64,000 nt of DNA from Rhodobacterales bacterium HKCCE2091. Its GTDB lineage: Bacteria; Pseudomonadota; Alphaproteobacteria; Rhodobacterales; Rhodobacteraceae. The notes beneath the pieces are model-generated. The model saw only the letters and a program-made list of their open reading frames with translations. It had not been told where the DNA came from and did no database searches. This document shows, one piece after another, positions 18,570 through 27,838 of this stretch; within the stretch, counting starts at the first letter, position 1, and each line of letters begins with the position of its first letter. Where the stretch lies: contig WVSL01000013.1 of NCBI GenBank assembly GCA_015689685.1, forward strand, positions 50,421 to 114,420, given 5' to 3'. Position numbers and translations under genes: made by a program.

Positions 18570-18589
18570 CCCCCGGATTCGTCCGGGGG
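18570..18589. promoter_or_regulatory. UUCG-loop hairpin in the leader region of rplB
   Basis: CCCCCGGA (18570-18577) and TCCGGGGG (18582-18589) form an 8-bp stem closed by TTCG; the 12 bases after it include TTTCTTT. It could be an attenuator for rplB or terminate transcripts entering from upstream. A TTGACA at 18563-18568 has no -10 at proper distance. CATACATAG at 18638-18646 is a possible -10 without a good -35. The rplB promoter thus stays unresolved. Confidence 0.45.
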
Positions 18590-18685
18590 CGTGTTTCTTT
18601 GGGGGAAACCCCGTCGCGACCGGTCCCGCAAGGGGCCCATACATAGCGGGACCAACCCCCGCAAAGCAAACGGAAGACAGAAAGC

Positions 18686-19528
18686 ATGGCACTCAAGTCG
18701 TACAAGCCGACGACGCCGGGCCAGCGTGGGCTGGTGCTGATCGACCGTTCGGAGCTTTGGAAAGGACGCCCCGTCAAGTCCCTCACCGAGGGCCTGACGA
18801 AGAAGGGCGGACGGAACAACACCGGACGGATCACCGCGTTCCGCCGCGGCGGTGGCGCAAAGCGTCTCTACCGCGTCGTCGATTTCAAGCGTCGCAAGTT
18901 CGACGTCCCGGCGCTCGTCGAGCGGATCGAATACGATCCCAACCGGACCGCCTTCATCGCGCTCCTGCGCTACCATGACGGCGAGCAGGCCTACATCCTC
19001 GCGCCGCAGCGCCTGGCGACCGGCGACACCGTCGTCGCGGGCGACAAGGTCGACATCAAGCCGGGCAATGCGATGCCGTTCTCGGGGATGCCGATCGGCA
19101 CCATCGTCCACAACATCGAACTGAAGCCCGGCAAGGGCGGCCAGATCGCGCGCGCCGCGGGCACCTACGCCCAGTTCGTCGGCCGTGACGGCGGTTACGC
19201 CCAGATCCGCCTGTCCTCGGGCGAGCTTCGTCTGGTGCGCCAGGAATGCATGGCCACCGTCGGTGCCGTGTCGAACCCGGACAACTCGAACCAGAACCTC
19301 GGGAAGGCGGGCCGCACCCGTCACATGGGCAAGCGCCCGGCCGTCCGCGGCGTCGCGATGAACCCGATCGACCACCCCCACGGCGGCGGCGAAGGCCGTA
19401 CCTCGGGCGGCCGCACGCCGGTCACCCCCTGGGGCAAGGACACCAAGGGCACGCGCACCCGGGACAAGAACAAGGCGTCGCAGAAGCTCATCATCCGCTC
19501 GCGCCACGCCAGGAAGAAGGGTCGCTGA
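18686..19528 (+). CDS. rplB: 50S ribosomal protein L2
   Basis: The 280-residue L2 is essential for subunit association and near the peptidyl-transferase centre. The C-terminal signature [18 protein letters not shown] with its conserved His is intact. The ATG follows GGAAGACAGAAAGC. It starts a new transcription block (rplB-rpsS-rplV-rpsC-rplP) after the antisense gene. Genes in this block are separated by 3 to 12 nt or overlap. Confidence 0.99.
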   Translation: MALKSYKPTTPGQRGLVLIDRSELWKGRPVKSLTEGLTKKGGRNNTGRITAFRRGGGAKRLYRVVDFKRRKFDVPALVERIEYDPNRTAFIALLRYHDGEQAYILAPQRLATGDTVVAGDKVDIKPGNAMPFSGMPIGTIVHNIELKPGKGGQIARAAGTYAQFVGRDGGYAQIRLSSGELRLVRQECMATVGAVSNPDNSNQNLGKAGRTRHMGKRPAVRGVAMNPIDHPHGGGEGRTSGGRTPVTPWGKDTKGTRTRDKNKASQKLIIRSRHARKKGR

Positions 19529-19531
19529 CAC

Positions 19532-19810
19532 ATGGCACGCTCTGTTTGGAAAGGCCCCTTCGTCGACAGCTATGTCCTGAAGAAGGCCGAGAAAGCCAAG
19601 GAATCCGGACGCAACGAGGTCATCAAGATCTGGTCGCGCCGCTCCACCATCCTGCCCCAGTTCGTGGGCCTCACTTTCGGGGTCTACAACGGCCAGAAGC
19701 ACGTCCCGGTGAACGTCACCGAGGACATGATCGGCCAGAAGTTCGGGGAATACTCGCCGACGCGGACCTACTACGGCCACGCCGCCGACAAGAAAGCGAA
19801 GAGGAAGTAA
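19532..19810 (+). CDS. rpsS: 30S ribosomal protein S19
   Basis: The 92-residue S19 lies in the 30S head and contacts S13. [17 protein letters not shown] at the N terminus and [22 protein letters not shown] at the C terminus are diagnostic. It starts 3 nt after rplB. Confidence 0.99.
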   Translation: MARSVWKGPFVDSYVLKKAEKAKESGRNEVIKIWSRRSTILPQFVGLTFGVYNGQKHVPVNVTEDMIGQKFGEYSPTRTYYGHAADKKAKRK

Positions 19811-19813
19811 GCC

Positions 19814-20191
19814 ATGGGCAAGGATAAGAATCCCCGCCGCGTGGCGGACAACGAGGCGATGGCGAAGACCCGGATGCTTCGCACCAGCCCGCAGAAGCTC
19901 AACCTCGTCGCGGGCCTGATCCGCGGCAAGAAGGTCGAGCGCGCGCTGAACGACCTCACCTTCTCGAAGAAGCGCATCGCGCTCGACGTGAAGAAATGCC
20001 TTCAGTCGGCCATCGCCAACGCCGAGAACAACCACGGTCTCGACGTGGATGAACTCGTCGTCGCCGAGGCCTTCGTCGGCAAGAACCTCGTGATGAAGCG
20101 CGGCCGTCCGCGGGCGCGTGGCCGTTACGGGCGCATCATGAAGCCGTTCTCGGAGCTGACCATCAAGGTCCGCCAGGTGGAGGAAGCCTAA
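19814..20191 (+). CDS. rplV: 50S ribosomal protein L22
   Basis: The 125-residue L22 reaches into the exit tunnel by its beta-hairpin ([17 protein letters not shown], about residues 94-111). It has a basic, slightly long N terminus ([18 protein letters not shown]); an internal Met at residue 16 could be an alternative start, but spacing after rpsS (3 nt) favours 19814. Its TAA overlaps the rpsC ATG by one base. Confidence 0.98.
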   Translation: MGKDKNPRRVADNEAMAKTRMLRTSPQKLNLVAGLIRGKKVERALNDLTFSKKRIALDVKKCLQSAIANAENNHGLDVDELVVAEAFVGKNLVMKRGRPRARGRYGRIMKPFSELTIKVRQVEEA

Positions 20192-20913
20192 TGGGACACA
20201 AAGTCAATCCGATCGGCATGCGCCTCCAGGTCAACCGCACCTGGGACAGCCGCTGGTACGCCGACACCAAGGACTACGGCGATCTCCTGCTCGAAGACAT
20301 CAAGATGCGGGAGTTCATCGAGGAAGAGTGCAAGCAGGCCGGCGTCTCGAAGGTCATCATCGAGCGTCCGCACCGCAAGTGCCGCGTGACAATCCACACC
20401 GCCCGTCCGGGCGTGATCATCGGCAAGAAGGGCGCCGACATCGAGGTGCTTCGCAAGAAGCTCGCCGCGATGACGGACTCGGAACTGCACCTCAACATCG
20501 TCGAGGTCCGCAAGCCCGAGCTCGACGCCGCGCTGGTGGCTGAATCGATCGCGCAGCAGCTCGAACGCCGCGTGTCGTTCCGCCGTGCCATGAAGCGCGC
20601 GGTGCAGAACGCCATGCGCATGGGCGCGCTCGGCATCCGGGTCAACGTCGCGGGTCGCCTCGGCGGCGCCGAGATCGCCCGGACCGAATGGTATCGCGAG
20701 GGCCGCGTGCCCCTGCACACCCTGCGGGCCGACATCGACTACGCCCATGCCGAGGCGACCACGCCCTACGGCATCATCGGGATCAAGGTCTGGATCTTCA
20801 AAGGCGAGATCATGGACCACGATCCGTCCGCGCGTGACCGGCGCCAGCAGGAGCTGCAGGAGGGCCCGGCCCCCCGCGGTGCCGGTGGCGGCCGTCGCGA
20901 TCGCGACCGCTAA
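20191..20913 (+). CDS. rpsC: 30S ribosomal protein S3
   Basis: The 240-residue S3 forms the mRNA entry channel and has helicase activity. The N-terminal [12 protein letters not shown], the KH-domain GXXG loop in [11 protein letters not shown] (about residues 72-82), and the C-terminal [24 protein letters not shown] are intact. The Gly/Arg tail is typical of alphaproteobacteria. The start is coupled to rplV. Confidence 0.99.
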   Translation: MGHKVNPIGMRLQVNRTWDSRWYADTKDYGDLLLEDIKMREFIEEECKQAGVSKVIIERPHRKCRVTIHTARPGVIIGKKGADIEVLRKKLAAMTDSELHLNIVEVRKPELDAALVAESIAQQLERRVSFRRAMKRAVQNAMRMGALGIRVNVAGRLGGAEIARTEWYREGRVPLHTLRADIDYAHAEATTPYGIIGIKVWIFKGEIMDHDPSARDRRQQELQEGPAPRGAGGGRRDRDR

Positions 20914-20925
20914 GGAGTTCGGGAA

Positions 20926-21339
20926 ATGCTGCAACCCAAGCGCACCAAGTTCCGCAAGATGTTCAAGGGCCGCATCAGCGGCGAGGCAAAAGGCGGATCG
21001 GACCTGAACTTCGGCACCTACGGGCTGAAGGCGCTTCAGCCCGAGCGGGTCACCGCCCGCCAGATCGAAGCCGCACGTCGTGCCATGACGCGTCACATGA
21101 AGCGCCAGGGCCGCGTCTGGATCCGGATCTTCCCGGATACCCCGGTGACCTCCAAGCCGGTCGAAGTCCGGATGGGTAAGGGCAAGGGGTCGGTCGACTA
21201 CTGGGCCTGCAAGGTGAAGCCCGGCCGGATCATGTTCGAGATCGACGGCGTCAGCGAAGGCGTTGCCCGCGAGGCCCTGCGCCTTGCGGCGATGAAGCTG
21301 CCGATCAAGACCCGCACCGTGGTCCGCGAGGACTGGTAA
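20926..21339 (+). CDS. rplP: 50S ribosomal protein L16
   Basis: The 137-residue L16 binds near the A-site tRNA elbow. [17 protein letters not shown] opens it and [18 protein letters not shown] follows around residue 83, with the arginine that is hydroxylated in other bacteria nearby. Unlike the usual order, rpmC does not follow; a terminator comes 47 nt later and about 3.9 kb of other genes intervene. Confidence 0.99.
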   Translation: MLQPKRTKFRKMFKGRISGEAKGGSDLNFGTYGLKALQPERVTARQIEAARRAMTRHMKRQGRVWIRIFPDTPVTSKPVEVRMGKGKGSVDYWACKVKPGRIMFEIDGVSEGVAREALRLAAMKLPIKTRTVVREDW

Positions 21340-21386
21340 GCCGCGCTCCGCGAAGGCGGAGTGACGACCTACGCTCGAAGACATCG

Positions 21387-21420
21387 ACGCCCCTGCCGGA
21401 AACCGGCGGGGGCGTTTCCC
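21387..21420 (+). terminator. Terminator after rplP
   Basis: A 13-bp stem (ACGCCCCTGCCGG at 21387-21399 with CCGGCGGGGGCGT at 21403-21415, one T-G pair) has an AAA loop and is followed by TTCCCGTT. It closes the rplB-rplP block. Confidence 0.85.
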
Positions 21421-21508
21421 GTTCCGGGGCCGCAAGGTGCCCGGAACGGCAGGTGAACCCCGCGGCGCGGTCGACCGACAGACCCATAGCCAACGGAGGA
21501 ACCTGCCC

Positions 21509-21745
21509 ATGTCCGGAAACCCGACCGACCGGAATCCCCTGACCCTCGGCCGTCTCGCCCGGGGTCTCTTCCGCGACCTGCTGCGCGACGTGATGACCTA
21601 TCTGGTCGGTGCCGTCGGCGGCGCGGTCGCAGGCGGGGTCGTCGCCTCGTTCTGGGCGTTCCCGCTCTGGGGCGCGGTCCTTGCCGGGGCCGGTCTCGGC
21701 TTCTTCGCCACCATCTTCCTCGTCAACGTCGCCCGCGGCGACTGA
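21509..21745 (+). CDS. Small two-helix membrane protein
   Basis: A 78-residue protein with a short basic N-terminal region and two hydrophobic helices rich in Gly, Ala and Val (about residues 28-46 and 50-70), the first containing GAVGGAVAGG. It should lie in the inner membrane. GGAGG at 21496-21500 fixes the ATG at 21509 although the frame is open earlier. No family is recognised. It is monocistronic and converges with the minus-strand gene ending at 21792. Confidence 0.75.
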   Translation: MSGNPTDRNPLTLGRLARGLFRDLLRDVMTYLVGAVGGAVAGGVVASFWAFPLWGAVLAGAGLGFFATIFLVNVARGD

Positions 21746-21791
21746 CCCGCGGCGAACCACGGTCGCCAACGGCAGCAGGGCGCGCCCCGCG

Positions 21792-22388
21792 CTAGGGGGC
21801 GTCCCTGCCGCGCGCGGCCTCGGCCATCGTGCGGGACAGCGCCATGCCCAGAAGAACGCGGCCCTGCACCGGCTTGCGGAGCGTCACCACGGGTACCTCG
21901 GGGTGGTCGGCCAGCGCGGCCTCTATCCGGGGGGCGTAGCGGCGTTCGAAATTCCAGATGTAGGACAGGAACTCGCGGTCGGGCATCTGCTCGGGGCATC
22001 CCGCCGCCATGTCGCGGCGCGTGCGGCCGTGACCGAGAAGGACGCGGCGCGCGACGCCGATGAGTGCCCGAGCCCGCGACGGTCGCAACCAGATCACGAG
22101 GTCCGCCCGCTCCAGCCGTTCCGGCATCAGGCTGACGGTGGTGCCGTCGATCACCCAGGCCTCGCGCGCCACCAGCGCCTCGTGCAGGTCCCGCCGCTCG
22201 GCCCTGTCGCGCGCGACCCACCCCGGCAGCCAGAGGATTTCGCGGTCGAGCGGCAGGTGCGGCAGGTCGAGCGCGCGGGCGATCCGGCGCGACAGGTGCG
22301 ACTTGCCTGCGCCGGACACGCCGATCACCATCACCCGGTCGGCGGCGCGGAGCCGCCCGGCGGCGGCGGGGATGGATACCTCGGCCAA
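21792..22388 (-). CDS. P-loop kinase-like protein (DNA topology-modulation/adenylate-kinase-like family)
   Basis: The 198-residue protein has a Walker A GVSGAGKS at residues 23-30 and the layout of the small adenylate-kinase-like 'topology modulation' P-loop family: LDLPHLPLDREILWLPGW after the P-loop, WVIDGTTVSLMPERLERADLVIWL as Walker-B-like strand, and an Arg-rich lid region. It probably phosphorylates a small molecule; no substrate is known. The start lies 3 nt after the stop of the upstream yaiI gene, so the two are co-transcribed. Naming rests on general resemblance. Confidence 0.75.
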   Translation of the reverse strand: MAEVSIPAAAGRLRAADRVMVIGVSGAGKSHLSRRIARALDLPHLPLDREILWLPGWVARDRAERRDLHEALVAREAWVIDGTTVSLMPERLERADLVIWLRPSRARALIGVARRVLLGHGRTRRDMAAGCPEQMPDREFLSYIWNFERRYAPRIEAALADHPEVPVVTLRKPVQGRVLLGMALSRTMAEAARGRDAP

Positions 22389-22391
22389 GGC

Positions 22392-22853
22392 TCAGCCCGC
22401 CGCGCGCAGCGCCTGTGACAACACCCGGTCGAGCGCCTGCACGAAGCGTGACCGGTCGGCCTTGCCGAAAGCCGCGCCGCCGCCGCCCGCATGGAACGGG
22501 TTCGCCGCACGGATGTCCTGCATCAGGTCGCGGGTGGCGAGACGGGGGCCGATATTGGCCTCGGTGAGCGTTTCGCCGTTGTGCTGCAACACCGCCGCGC
22601 CCGCCTTGAGGCAACGGTCTGCGAGCGGCAGGTCCGAGGTCACGACCACGTCGCCGGCCCCGCAGGTCTCAGCGATCCACTTGTCGGCCTCGTCCGGGCC
22701 CTCGGCCACGATCTTCAGGCTCACGAGCGGGTTCTGCGACGGGCGCAGCCCGCCGTTGCAGACCAGCACCATCGGCACCTTCAGCCGCGTCGCCACCCGT
22801 TCGGCCTCGGCTTTCACCGGGCAGGCATCGGCGTCGATGTAGAGCGTGGTCAC
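22392..22853 (-). CDS. yaiI: YaiI/YqxD family protein (UPF0178, DUF188)
   Basis: The 153-residue protein carries the family motifs: IDADACPVK at residues 6-14, VCNGG, GADKW-like [10 protein letters not shown], and [13 protein letters not shown]. These give an NYN/PIN-like fold with conserved Asp residues suggestive of a nuclease, though activity is not established. The start is GTG with GGAGG six bases upstream. It is followed directly by the P-loop kinase-like gene. Confidence 0.9.
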   Translation of the reverse strand: MTTLYIDADACPVKAEAERVATRLKVPMVLVCNGGLRPSQNPLVSLKIVAEGPDEADKWIAETCGAGDVVVTSDLPLADRCLKAGAAVLQHNGETLTEANIGPRLATRDLMQDIRAANPFHAGGGGAAFGKADRSRFVQALDRVLSQALRAAG

Positions 22854-22926
22854 CGCATCCTCCCTCGTCCTTCGGGAGAACCTTAACGAACGTTGGCCGG
22901 GGGCGAAGCCCTTTCGGCGGCGCCGG

Positions 22927-23547
22927 TCAGTCCCACCGGTAGTTGAAGGAGACGGAGATCCGCTCCTCCTCGCTCATGTTCATCGGCACTTCGTGGCGGA
23001 GCCAGCTTTCCCACAACAGGACATCGCCCGCTTTCGGGGCGACCGAGACGAAGGTCTTCAGATCCTCGGGCGCGTCCTTGCGACGCGGCGGCGCTGCCAT
23101 CATGCGGGCCGAGCGGGGGTCTTCCAGCTTCAGCGCCGAAGTGCCGTCCGGCATCGCGACGTAGGTGGTGCCGGAGATCACCGAGTGCGGGTGGATGTGG
23201 CTGCCGTGCATCCCGCCCTGGGGCAGGATATTGATCCAGATGTCCTCCAGCGTCAGCTTGCCGTCGCCGAGATCGAAGGCCAGCTCCCCGGCGAAGGCGG
23301 CGACATGGGCGTCGAGCGACCTCACCAGCGCGCCGAAGACCGGGAAGCGCCAGGGCAGGTCGGTCAGCGACGCGTAGGAGGTGTAGCCGGGATAGCCGTT
23401 GGCCTCGCACCAGTCCTGCCCGGCCTCGTCGTCATCGGCGATGGACAGGCAGGAGGCATGGAGTTCCCCTGCGTCGACCGACGGCCCGTGTTCGGACAGC
23501 GCGGCGCGGTAGAGGGGCGTGACGAAGAGACGGGTGGTGCTGGACAT
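22927..23547 (-). CDS. Putative 2-oxoglutarate/Fe(II)-dependent oxygenase (TIGR02466-type)
   Basis: The 206-residue protein opens with LFVTPLYRA and contains [27 protein letters not shown] (about residues 112-138), where the His cluster provides iron ligands, and ends with [11 protein letters not shown] and [10 protein letters not shown], as in the TIGR02466 group of predicted 2OG-Fe(II) oxygenases. The substrate is unknown. The frame is open to 23616; I chose the ATG at 23547, where homology starts, with another ATG at 23559. It is preceded on the same strand by the peptidoglycan-binding gene, 73 nt away. Confidence 0.8.
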   Translation of the reverse strand: MSSTTRLFVTPLYRAALSEHGPSVDAGELHASCLSIADDDEAGQDWCEANGYPGYTSYASLTDLPWRFPVFGALVRSLDAHVAAFAGELAFDLGDGKLTLEDIWINILPQGGMHGSHIHPHSVISGTTYVAMPDGTSALKLEDPRSARMMAAPPRRKDAPEDLKTFVSVAPKAGDVLLWESWLRHEVPMNMSEEERISVSFNYRWD

Positions 23548-23620
23548 GGCGCGATCCATACAGTCGCGCGGCCCGGTTGGCGAGGGGCCGATGCCGGCCG
23601 CCCCGCCTAGGTTCAAGGGG

Positions 23621-24172
23621 TCAGGAGAACCAGCCCTTCACCTTGCCCCAGACCGATCGCTTCTCGGGCACTTCCACGGCGGGTTCCGCCCCGGCCACGA
23701 CCTCGCCGCCGTCGATCTCCGGCAGGGGCTCGCTTTCGAACGCCTCTTCGTCGGGCTGGACCTCGGCCTTGGCCACGGTTTCCTCCGTCACCTCCTCGAA
23801 GGCGTCGATCTTCGCCAGCGTCTCGGGGCCGGCCAGCCCGTCCGCGTCGAGACCGTTGGCTTCCTGGAACGACTTCACCGCCGCCTCGGTGCCGCGCCCG
23901 AAGATGCCGTCCGCGCCGATGCCGAGCGCCTCCTGCAGCTTCTTCACCGCCGCCCCGCGCGATCCGCGGCGCAACAGCACGAGTTCGGGCATGCCGAGCG
24001 CGGTGAAGGTGTCGGGGCCCGCGATGCCGTCGGCGGCAAGCCCCGCCTCGGCCTGGAATTTCTTCACCGCGGCCTCGGTGCCGGGGCCGAAATCCCCGTC
24101 TGCTGCGATGCCGAGCCGCTCCTGCAGCCGCTTCACAGGGGCGCCCTTGAGGCCCCGTCTCAGGATGGACAT
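23621..24172 (-). CDS. Protein with two peptidoglycan-binding domains
   Basis: This 183-residue protein contains two PG_binding_1 repeats, at about residues 5-58 and 66-121, each with the pattern LRRGxxGxxVKxLQExLGIxADGxFGxGTEAAVKxFQ. An acidic linker and a short C-terminal VWGKVKGWFS end the protein. There is no signal peptide or transmembrane segment, which is odd for a cell-wall binder, so it may act in the cytosol or be exported by an unrecognised route. GGGGAG precedes the ATG. Confidence 0.85.
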   Translation of the reverse strand: MSILRRGLKGAPVKRLQERLGIAADGDFGPGTEAAVKKFQAEAGLAADGIAGPDTFTALGMPELVLLRRGSRGAAVKKLQEALGIGADGIFGRGTEAAVKSFQEANGLDADGLAGPETLAKIDAFEEVTEETVAKAEVQPDEEAFESEPLPEIDGGEVVAGAEPAVEVPEKRSVWGKVKGWFS

Positions 24173-24302
24173 TGATCGTCTCCCCGCTGTTCCGAATGCG
24201 CGATCCGGGTCTCTGCCCGGCGCCGCGACCCTAGCAGCCGGACGGATCCGCGCCAGAGGGACAAAGCGGCCGAACCTCCCCCTGACGGCCGGGCGCGACG
24301 GT

Positions 24303-24977
24303 TCAGCGGGCGAGCACCACGTCGTTGCGGATGTCTAGCCCGCCCGCGACCGCGTCGACGAGGTAGGCGGCGACATCGGCCCGCGACACCAGCCCGTTCC
24401 GCCAGCGGTCGGGATCGCGCAGCACCTGCACCTTGCCCGACTTCGCGTTGTGGGTCAGCACGACCGGCCGCACGATGGTCCAGTCGAGATCGCTGGCCAT
24501 GATCATCTCTTCCTGCCGGTCCTTGTCGGCGTAGGGCCGGCCGAGGAAGGCGCGGAAGGCCATGCGCTCGACGCTGCTCTGGGCATCGGCGCTGCGGCCC
24601 GCGCCGAAGCCGGTGACGGCGACCAACCGCCGGACACCGGCCTTGGGCATCTGCTCCAGCAGGACGCGGGTGGTGTCGGAAAACAGCGTCACCTTCTCCC
24701 ACAGCATCGACAGGCCCTCGCTGACGCCGAGCGCGTAGATCACCGCGCCGGCCCCTTCCAGCGCGCGGGCCACGTCCGCGGGGTCAAGCGCGTCGCCCGC
24801 GACCCGTTCGAGGTTCGGGCGGTCGTCGAGGTCGTCGGCGCTGCGGGCGAAGGCGCGCACGGGAATGTCCCGCGACAGCGCCTCGTCGAGGGCGAGCTTT
24901 CCGATGCCCGAGGTCGCCCCCATGATGACGACGGGGCCGGTGACGGCGGGCGCGCCCGGGGTGGAGGACTGGTTCAT
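24303..24977 (-). CDS. NAD(P)-binding oxidoreductase of the atypical SDR type
   Basis: A 224-residue Rossmann-fold protein: the dinucleotide motif GATSGIGK begins near residue 20, followed by VRAFARSADDL, the GDALDP element, and VIYALGV. The late segment DLDWTIVRPVVL is typical of the NAD(P)H-binding family (PF13460). Catalytic Tyr-Lys of classical SDRs is absent, so a reductase role on a small substrate or a regulatory sensor role are both possible. The start at 24977 was preferred over upstream in-frame codons because homology begins there and GGAG precedes it. Confidence 0.85.
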   Translation of the reverse strand: MNQSSTPGAPAVTGPVVIMGATSGIGKLALDEALSRDIPVRAFARSADDLDDRPNLERVAGDALDPADVARALEGAGAVIYALGVSEGLSMLWEKVTLFSDTTRVLLEQMPKAGVRRLVAVTGFGAGRSADAQSSVERMAFRAFLGRPYADKDRQEEMIMASDLDWTIVRPVVLTHNAKSGKVQVLRDPDRWRNGLVSRADVAAYLVDAVAGGLDIRNDVVLAR

Positions 24978-25081
24978 GCGAGGGCTCCGTTCGGTCTCCG
25001 GTCTGGCCCCGCAAGGTAGCCCGCCGGTGCCGCGCGTCGACGGTGCGCGCCGCGCATCCCCGCGGGAAGGGCGTTTTCGCA

Positions 25082-25110
25082 TTGCCAAGCGGGGCGGCTT
25101 TGGCTATGTG
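25082..25110 (+). promoter_or_regulatory. Promoter of the rpmC-rpsQ block
   Basis: TTGCCA (25082-25087), 17 nt, TATGTG (25105-25110), followed by a leader of about 85 nt. It lies immediately after the inserted accessory genes and provides the restart needed after the rplP terminator. Confidence 0.6.
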
Positions 25111-25200
25111 CCAGCCCTCATCCATCTCCACCGGGAATCAGGGTGACCTCTCGGCATCGTGCCAAGGGCCCTCCGGTGATGTTGCAAGGGAAGACCGATC

Positions 25201-25413
25201 ATGGCGACCAACGCCAGCGAATTGCGTGACAAGACGCCGGACCAGCTCCGCGAGGACCTGCTCCAGCTCAAGAAGGAAGCGTTCAACCTGCGCTTCCAGC
25301 AGGCCACCGGCCAGCTCGAGAACACCGCCCGCATGCGCACCGTGAAGCGCGATGCCGCGCGCGTGCTCACCATCCTGAACGAAAAGGCGGCCGCCGCCGC
25401 GAAAGAGGCCTGA
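25201..25413 (+). CDS. rpmC: 50S ribosomal protein L29
   Basis: The 70-residue L29 stands beside L23 at the tunnel exit. Helical [20 protein letters not shown] and the [18 protein letters not shown] motif are typical. AAGGGAAG precedes the ATG. It is 4 nt upstream of rpsQ. Confidence 0.98.
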   Translation: MATNASELRDKTPDQLREDLLQLKKEAFNLRFQQATGQLENTARMRTVKRDAARVLTILNEKAAAAAKEA

Positions 25414-25417
25414 TCCC

Positions 25418-25750
25418 ATGCCCAAGCGTATTCTCCGCGGCACCGTCACCTCGGACGCCAACGCCCAGACCGTCACCGTGTCGGTCGAGCGCCGCTTCAA
25501 GCACCCGGTTCTCCAGAAGACGATCCGGAAGTCGAAGAAGTACCGCGCCCACGACGAGAACAACGACTTCAAGGTCGGCGACTACGTCCGCATCCGCGAG
25601 TGCGCGCCGAAGTCGAAGTCCAAGCGTTGGGAAGTGATGACCGACGCCATGTGGTCCGACTACCAGGCCGAGCAGGCCGAGAAGGCGAAGGTCCAGCAGG
25701 TCGAAGACGCCAAGCGCCACGAGGAACACGAGGCCGCGGCGCACAGCTGA
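25418..25750 (+). CDS. rpsQ: 30S ribosomal protein S17 with charged C-terminal extension
   Basis: Residues 1-78 or so are standard S17, a primary 16S rRNA-binding protein ([13 protein letters not shown], then [18 protein letters not shown]). A further 30 residues, rich in Glu, Lys, Gln and His ([20 protein letters not shown] and on), extend beyond the usual end and look like a soluble charged helix. The total of 110 compares with 84 in E. coli. It is followed by a hairpin (25754-25773) and the rplN promoter. Confidence 0.97.
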   Translation: MPKRILRGTVTSDANAQTVTVSVERRFKHPVLQKTIRKSKKYRAHDENNDFKVGDYVRIRECAPKSKSKRWEVMTDAMWSDYQAEQAEKAKVQQVEDAKRHEEHEAAAHS

Positions 25751-25775
25751 TTTCTTTCGGCGGAAGCCGAAAGCA

Positions 25776-25804
25776 TTGACTCGAACGCGGGCGCGGTGCA
25801 TAGG
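25776..25804 (+). promoter_or_regulatory. Promoter of the spc block (rplN)
   Basis: TTGACT (25776-25781), 17 nt, CATAGG (25799-25804), then about 50 nt to rplN. Just upstream an 8-bp stem CTTTCGGC/GCCGAAAG (25754-25761 with 25766-25773, GGAA loop) sits at the end of rpsQ without a T-run and could weaken read-through. Confidence 0.65.
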
Positions 25805-25860
25805 CCGCGCCTGACATACGAAACCCCGGGGCCGTGTCCCCGTAGGTCGGGAGACTGACA

Positions 25861-26229
25861 ATGATCCAGATGCAGACCAATCTGGATGTCGCTGACAATT
25901 CCGGTGCCCGGAAGGTTCAGTGCATCAAGGTCCTCGGCGGTTCGAAGCGGAAATATGCCTCTGTCGGCGACATCATCGTGGTGTCGGTGAAGGAAGCGAT
26001 CCCGCGCGGCCGCGTGAAGAAGGGCGACGTGCGCAAGGCCGTCGTCGTCCGGACCGCCAAGGAAGTCCGCCGCGAGGACGGCACCGCGATCCGGTTCGAC
26101 CGGAACGCCGCCGTGATCCTCAACAACTCGGGCGAGCCCGTGGGAACCCGTATCTTCGGGCCCGTGGTCCGCGAGCTGCGCGCGAAGAACTTCATGAAGA
26201 TCATCTCGCTCGCGCCGGAGGTGCTGTGA
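25861..26229 (+). CDS. rplN: 50S ribosomal protein L14
   Basis: The 122-residue L14 forms an intersubunit bridge. [28 protein letters not shown] and the late [13 protein letters not shown] are diagnostic. It is the first gene of the spc block; its TGA overlaps the rplX ATG by one base. Confidence 0.99.
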   Translation: MIQMQTNLDVADNSGARKVQCIKVLGGSKRKYASVGDIIVVSVKEAIPRGRVKKGDVRKAVVVRTAKEVRREDGTAIRFDRNAAVILNNSGEPVGTRIFGPVVRELRAKNFMKIISLAPEVL

Positions 26230-26534
26230 TGGCCGCTAAGCTCAAGAAGGGCGACAAGGTCGTCGTGCTCGCCGGCAAGGACAAGGGCAAGGAGGGCGAG
26301 ATCGCCCAGGTCATGCCCAAGGCGAACAAGGCCGTCGTCGACGGCATCAACATCGCCGTCCGCCATGAACGCCAGTCGCAGTCCAGCCAGGGCGGCCGCA
26401 CGCCGAAGGCGATGCCGATCGACCTGTCGAACCTGGCGCTGCTGGATGCCAACGGCAAACCGACCCGCGTCGGCTTCCGCACGGAAGACGGCAAGAAGGT
26501 CCGGTTCGCCAAGACCACGGGGGACGTGATCTGA
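26229..26534 (+). CDS. rplX: 50S ribosomal protein L24
   Basis: The 101-residue L24 initiates 50S assembly. The KOW motif [20 protein letters not shown] is at residues 4-23. Both ends overlap neighbours by one base (TGATG), which couples translation from rplN to rplE. Confidence 0.99.
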   Translation: MAAKLKKGDKVVVLAGKDKGKEGEIAQVMPKANKAVVDGINIAVRHERQSQSSQGGRTPKAMPIDLSNLALLDANGKPTRVGFRTEDGKKVRFAKTTGDVI

Positions 26535-27097
26535 TGCTCGATGCAGCCACCTACACCCCGCGCCTGAAGGCACTCTACAAGGACGGCATCCGTGCCGCCC
26601 TGAAAGAGGAATTCGGCTACAAGAACGACATGATGATCCCGCGCCTGGACAAGATCGTCCTGAACATCGGCTGCGGGGCCGAGGCCGTTCGCGACAGCAA
26701 GAAGGCCAAGTCGGCGCAGGAAGACCTGTCCAAGATCGCTGGCCAGCAGGCCATCGTGACCAAGGCCAAGAAATCGATCGCCGGTTTCCGAGTCCGCGAG
26801 GAAATGCCGCTCGGCGCCAAGGTCACGCTCCGCGGCGACCGCATGTACGAGTTCCTCGACCGCATGGTCACCGTCGCCATGCCGCGCATCCGCGACTTCC
26901 GCGGCGTGTCCGGCAAGTCGTTCGACGGCCGTGGCAACTACGCCATGGGCATCAAGGAACACATCGTCTTCCCCGAGATCAACTTCGACCAGGTCGACGA
27001 GGTCTGGGGCATGGACGTCATCATCTGCACCACCGCGAAGACCGACGCGGAAGCGAAGGCGCTGTTGAAGCATTTCAACATGCCGTTCAACAGCTGA
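26534..27097 (+). CDS. rplE: 50S ribosomal protein L5
   Basis: The 187-residue L5 binds 5S r[46 protein letters not shown] central region and [16 protein letters not shown] are all present. It overlaps rplX by one base and is followed by rpsN after 19 nt. Confidence 0.99.
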   Translation: MLDAATYTPRLKALYKDGIRAALKEEFGYKNDMMIPRLDKIVLNIGCGAEAVRDSKKAKSAQEDLSKIAGQQAIVTKAKKSIAGFRVREEMPLGAKVTLRGDRMYEFLDRMVTVAMPRIRDFRGVSGKSFDGRGNYAMGIKEHIVFPEINFDQVDEVWGMDVIICTTAKTDAEAKALLKHFNMPFNS

Positions 27098-27116
27098 GCC
27101 GCGGGAGAGACCTGAT

Positions 27117-27422
27117 ATGGCAAAAGTTTCCATGATCGAGCGCGAGAAGAAGCGCCAGCGGCTGGTCGAACAGTATGCCGCGAAGCGCGCCGCGCTGAAG
27201 GAACAACTGAAGGACACCGACCTGCCGCTCGGCGACCGGGTCCGTCTGTCGATGAAACTCGCGAAACTGCCGCGGAACAGCTCGCCCACGCGCCTGCACA
27301 ACCGCTGCCAGCTGACCGGCCGGCCGAAGGCCTACTACCGGAAGCTGAAGATGTCGCGGATCAAGCTGCGGGACCTGGCCTCGAACGGCCAGATCCCCGG
27401 CATGGTCAAGTCGAGCTGGTAA
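27117..27422 (+). CDS. rpsN: 30S ribosomal protein S14 (zinc-free form)
   Basis: At 101 residues this is the long S14 lacking the CxxC...CxxC zinc ribbon; the corresponding segment reads [24 protein letters not shown] with only one Cys. It belongs to the 30S head. The ATG follows GGGAGAG. Confidence 0.99.
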   Translation: MAKVSMIEREKKRQRLVEQYAAKRAALKEQLKDTDLPLGDRVRLSMKLAKLPRNSSPTRLHNRCQLTGRPKAYYRKLKMSRIKLRDLASNGQIPGMVKSSW

Positions 27423-27435
27423 GGAGGGTTAGAAG

Positions 27436-27828
27436 ATGAACGATCCTCTGGGCGATATGCTGACCCGTATCCGCAACGCGCAAATGCGGGGCAAGTCCAC
27501 TGTCATCACGCCGGCGTCCAAGCTTCGTGCCTGGGTTCTCGACGTGCTGGCCGACGAAGGCTACATCCGCGGCTACGAGAAGACGACCGGCGCCGACGGC
27601 CACCCGGCCATCGAGATCAGCCTGAAGTACTACGAAGGCACCCCGGTCATCCGCGAGCTGAAGCGCGTGTCGAAACCCGGCCGCCGCGTTTACATGGGCG
27701 TCGAGGACATCCCGTCGGTCCGCCAGGGCCTCGGCGTGTCGATCGTCTCGACCTCCAAGGGCGTGATGTCCGACGCAGCCGCACGCTCCGCCAACGTCGG
27801 CGGCGAAGTGCTCTGCACCGTGTTCTGA
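27436..27828 (+). CDS. rpsH: 30S ribosomal protein S8
   Basis: The 130-residue S8 binds the central domain of 16S rRNA and in E. coli represses the spc operon. [16 protein letters not shown] and the C-terminal [24 protein letters not shown] are characteristic. GGAGGG precedes the ATG. Confidence 0.99.
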   Translation: MNDPLGDMLTRIRNAQMRGKSTVITPASKLRAWVLDVLADEGYIRGYEKTTGADGHPAIEISLKYYEGTPVIRELKRVSKPGRRVYMGVEDIPSVRQGLGVSIVSTSKGVMSDAAARSANVGGEVLCTVF

Positions 27829-27838
27829 GGAGAGGGAT

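Noticed and set aside
25754..25773. Terminator between rpsQ and rplN
   Set aside because: The 8-bp stem has no T-run on the plus strand and is followed directly by the rplN promoter; it may reduce but probably does not stop transcription.
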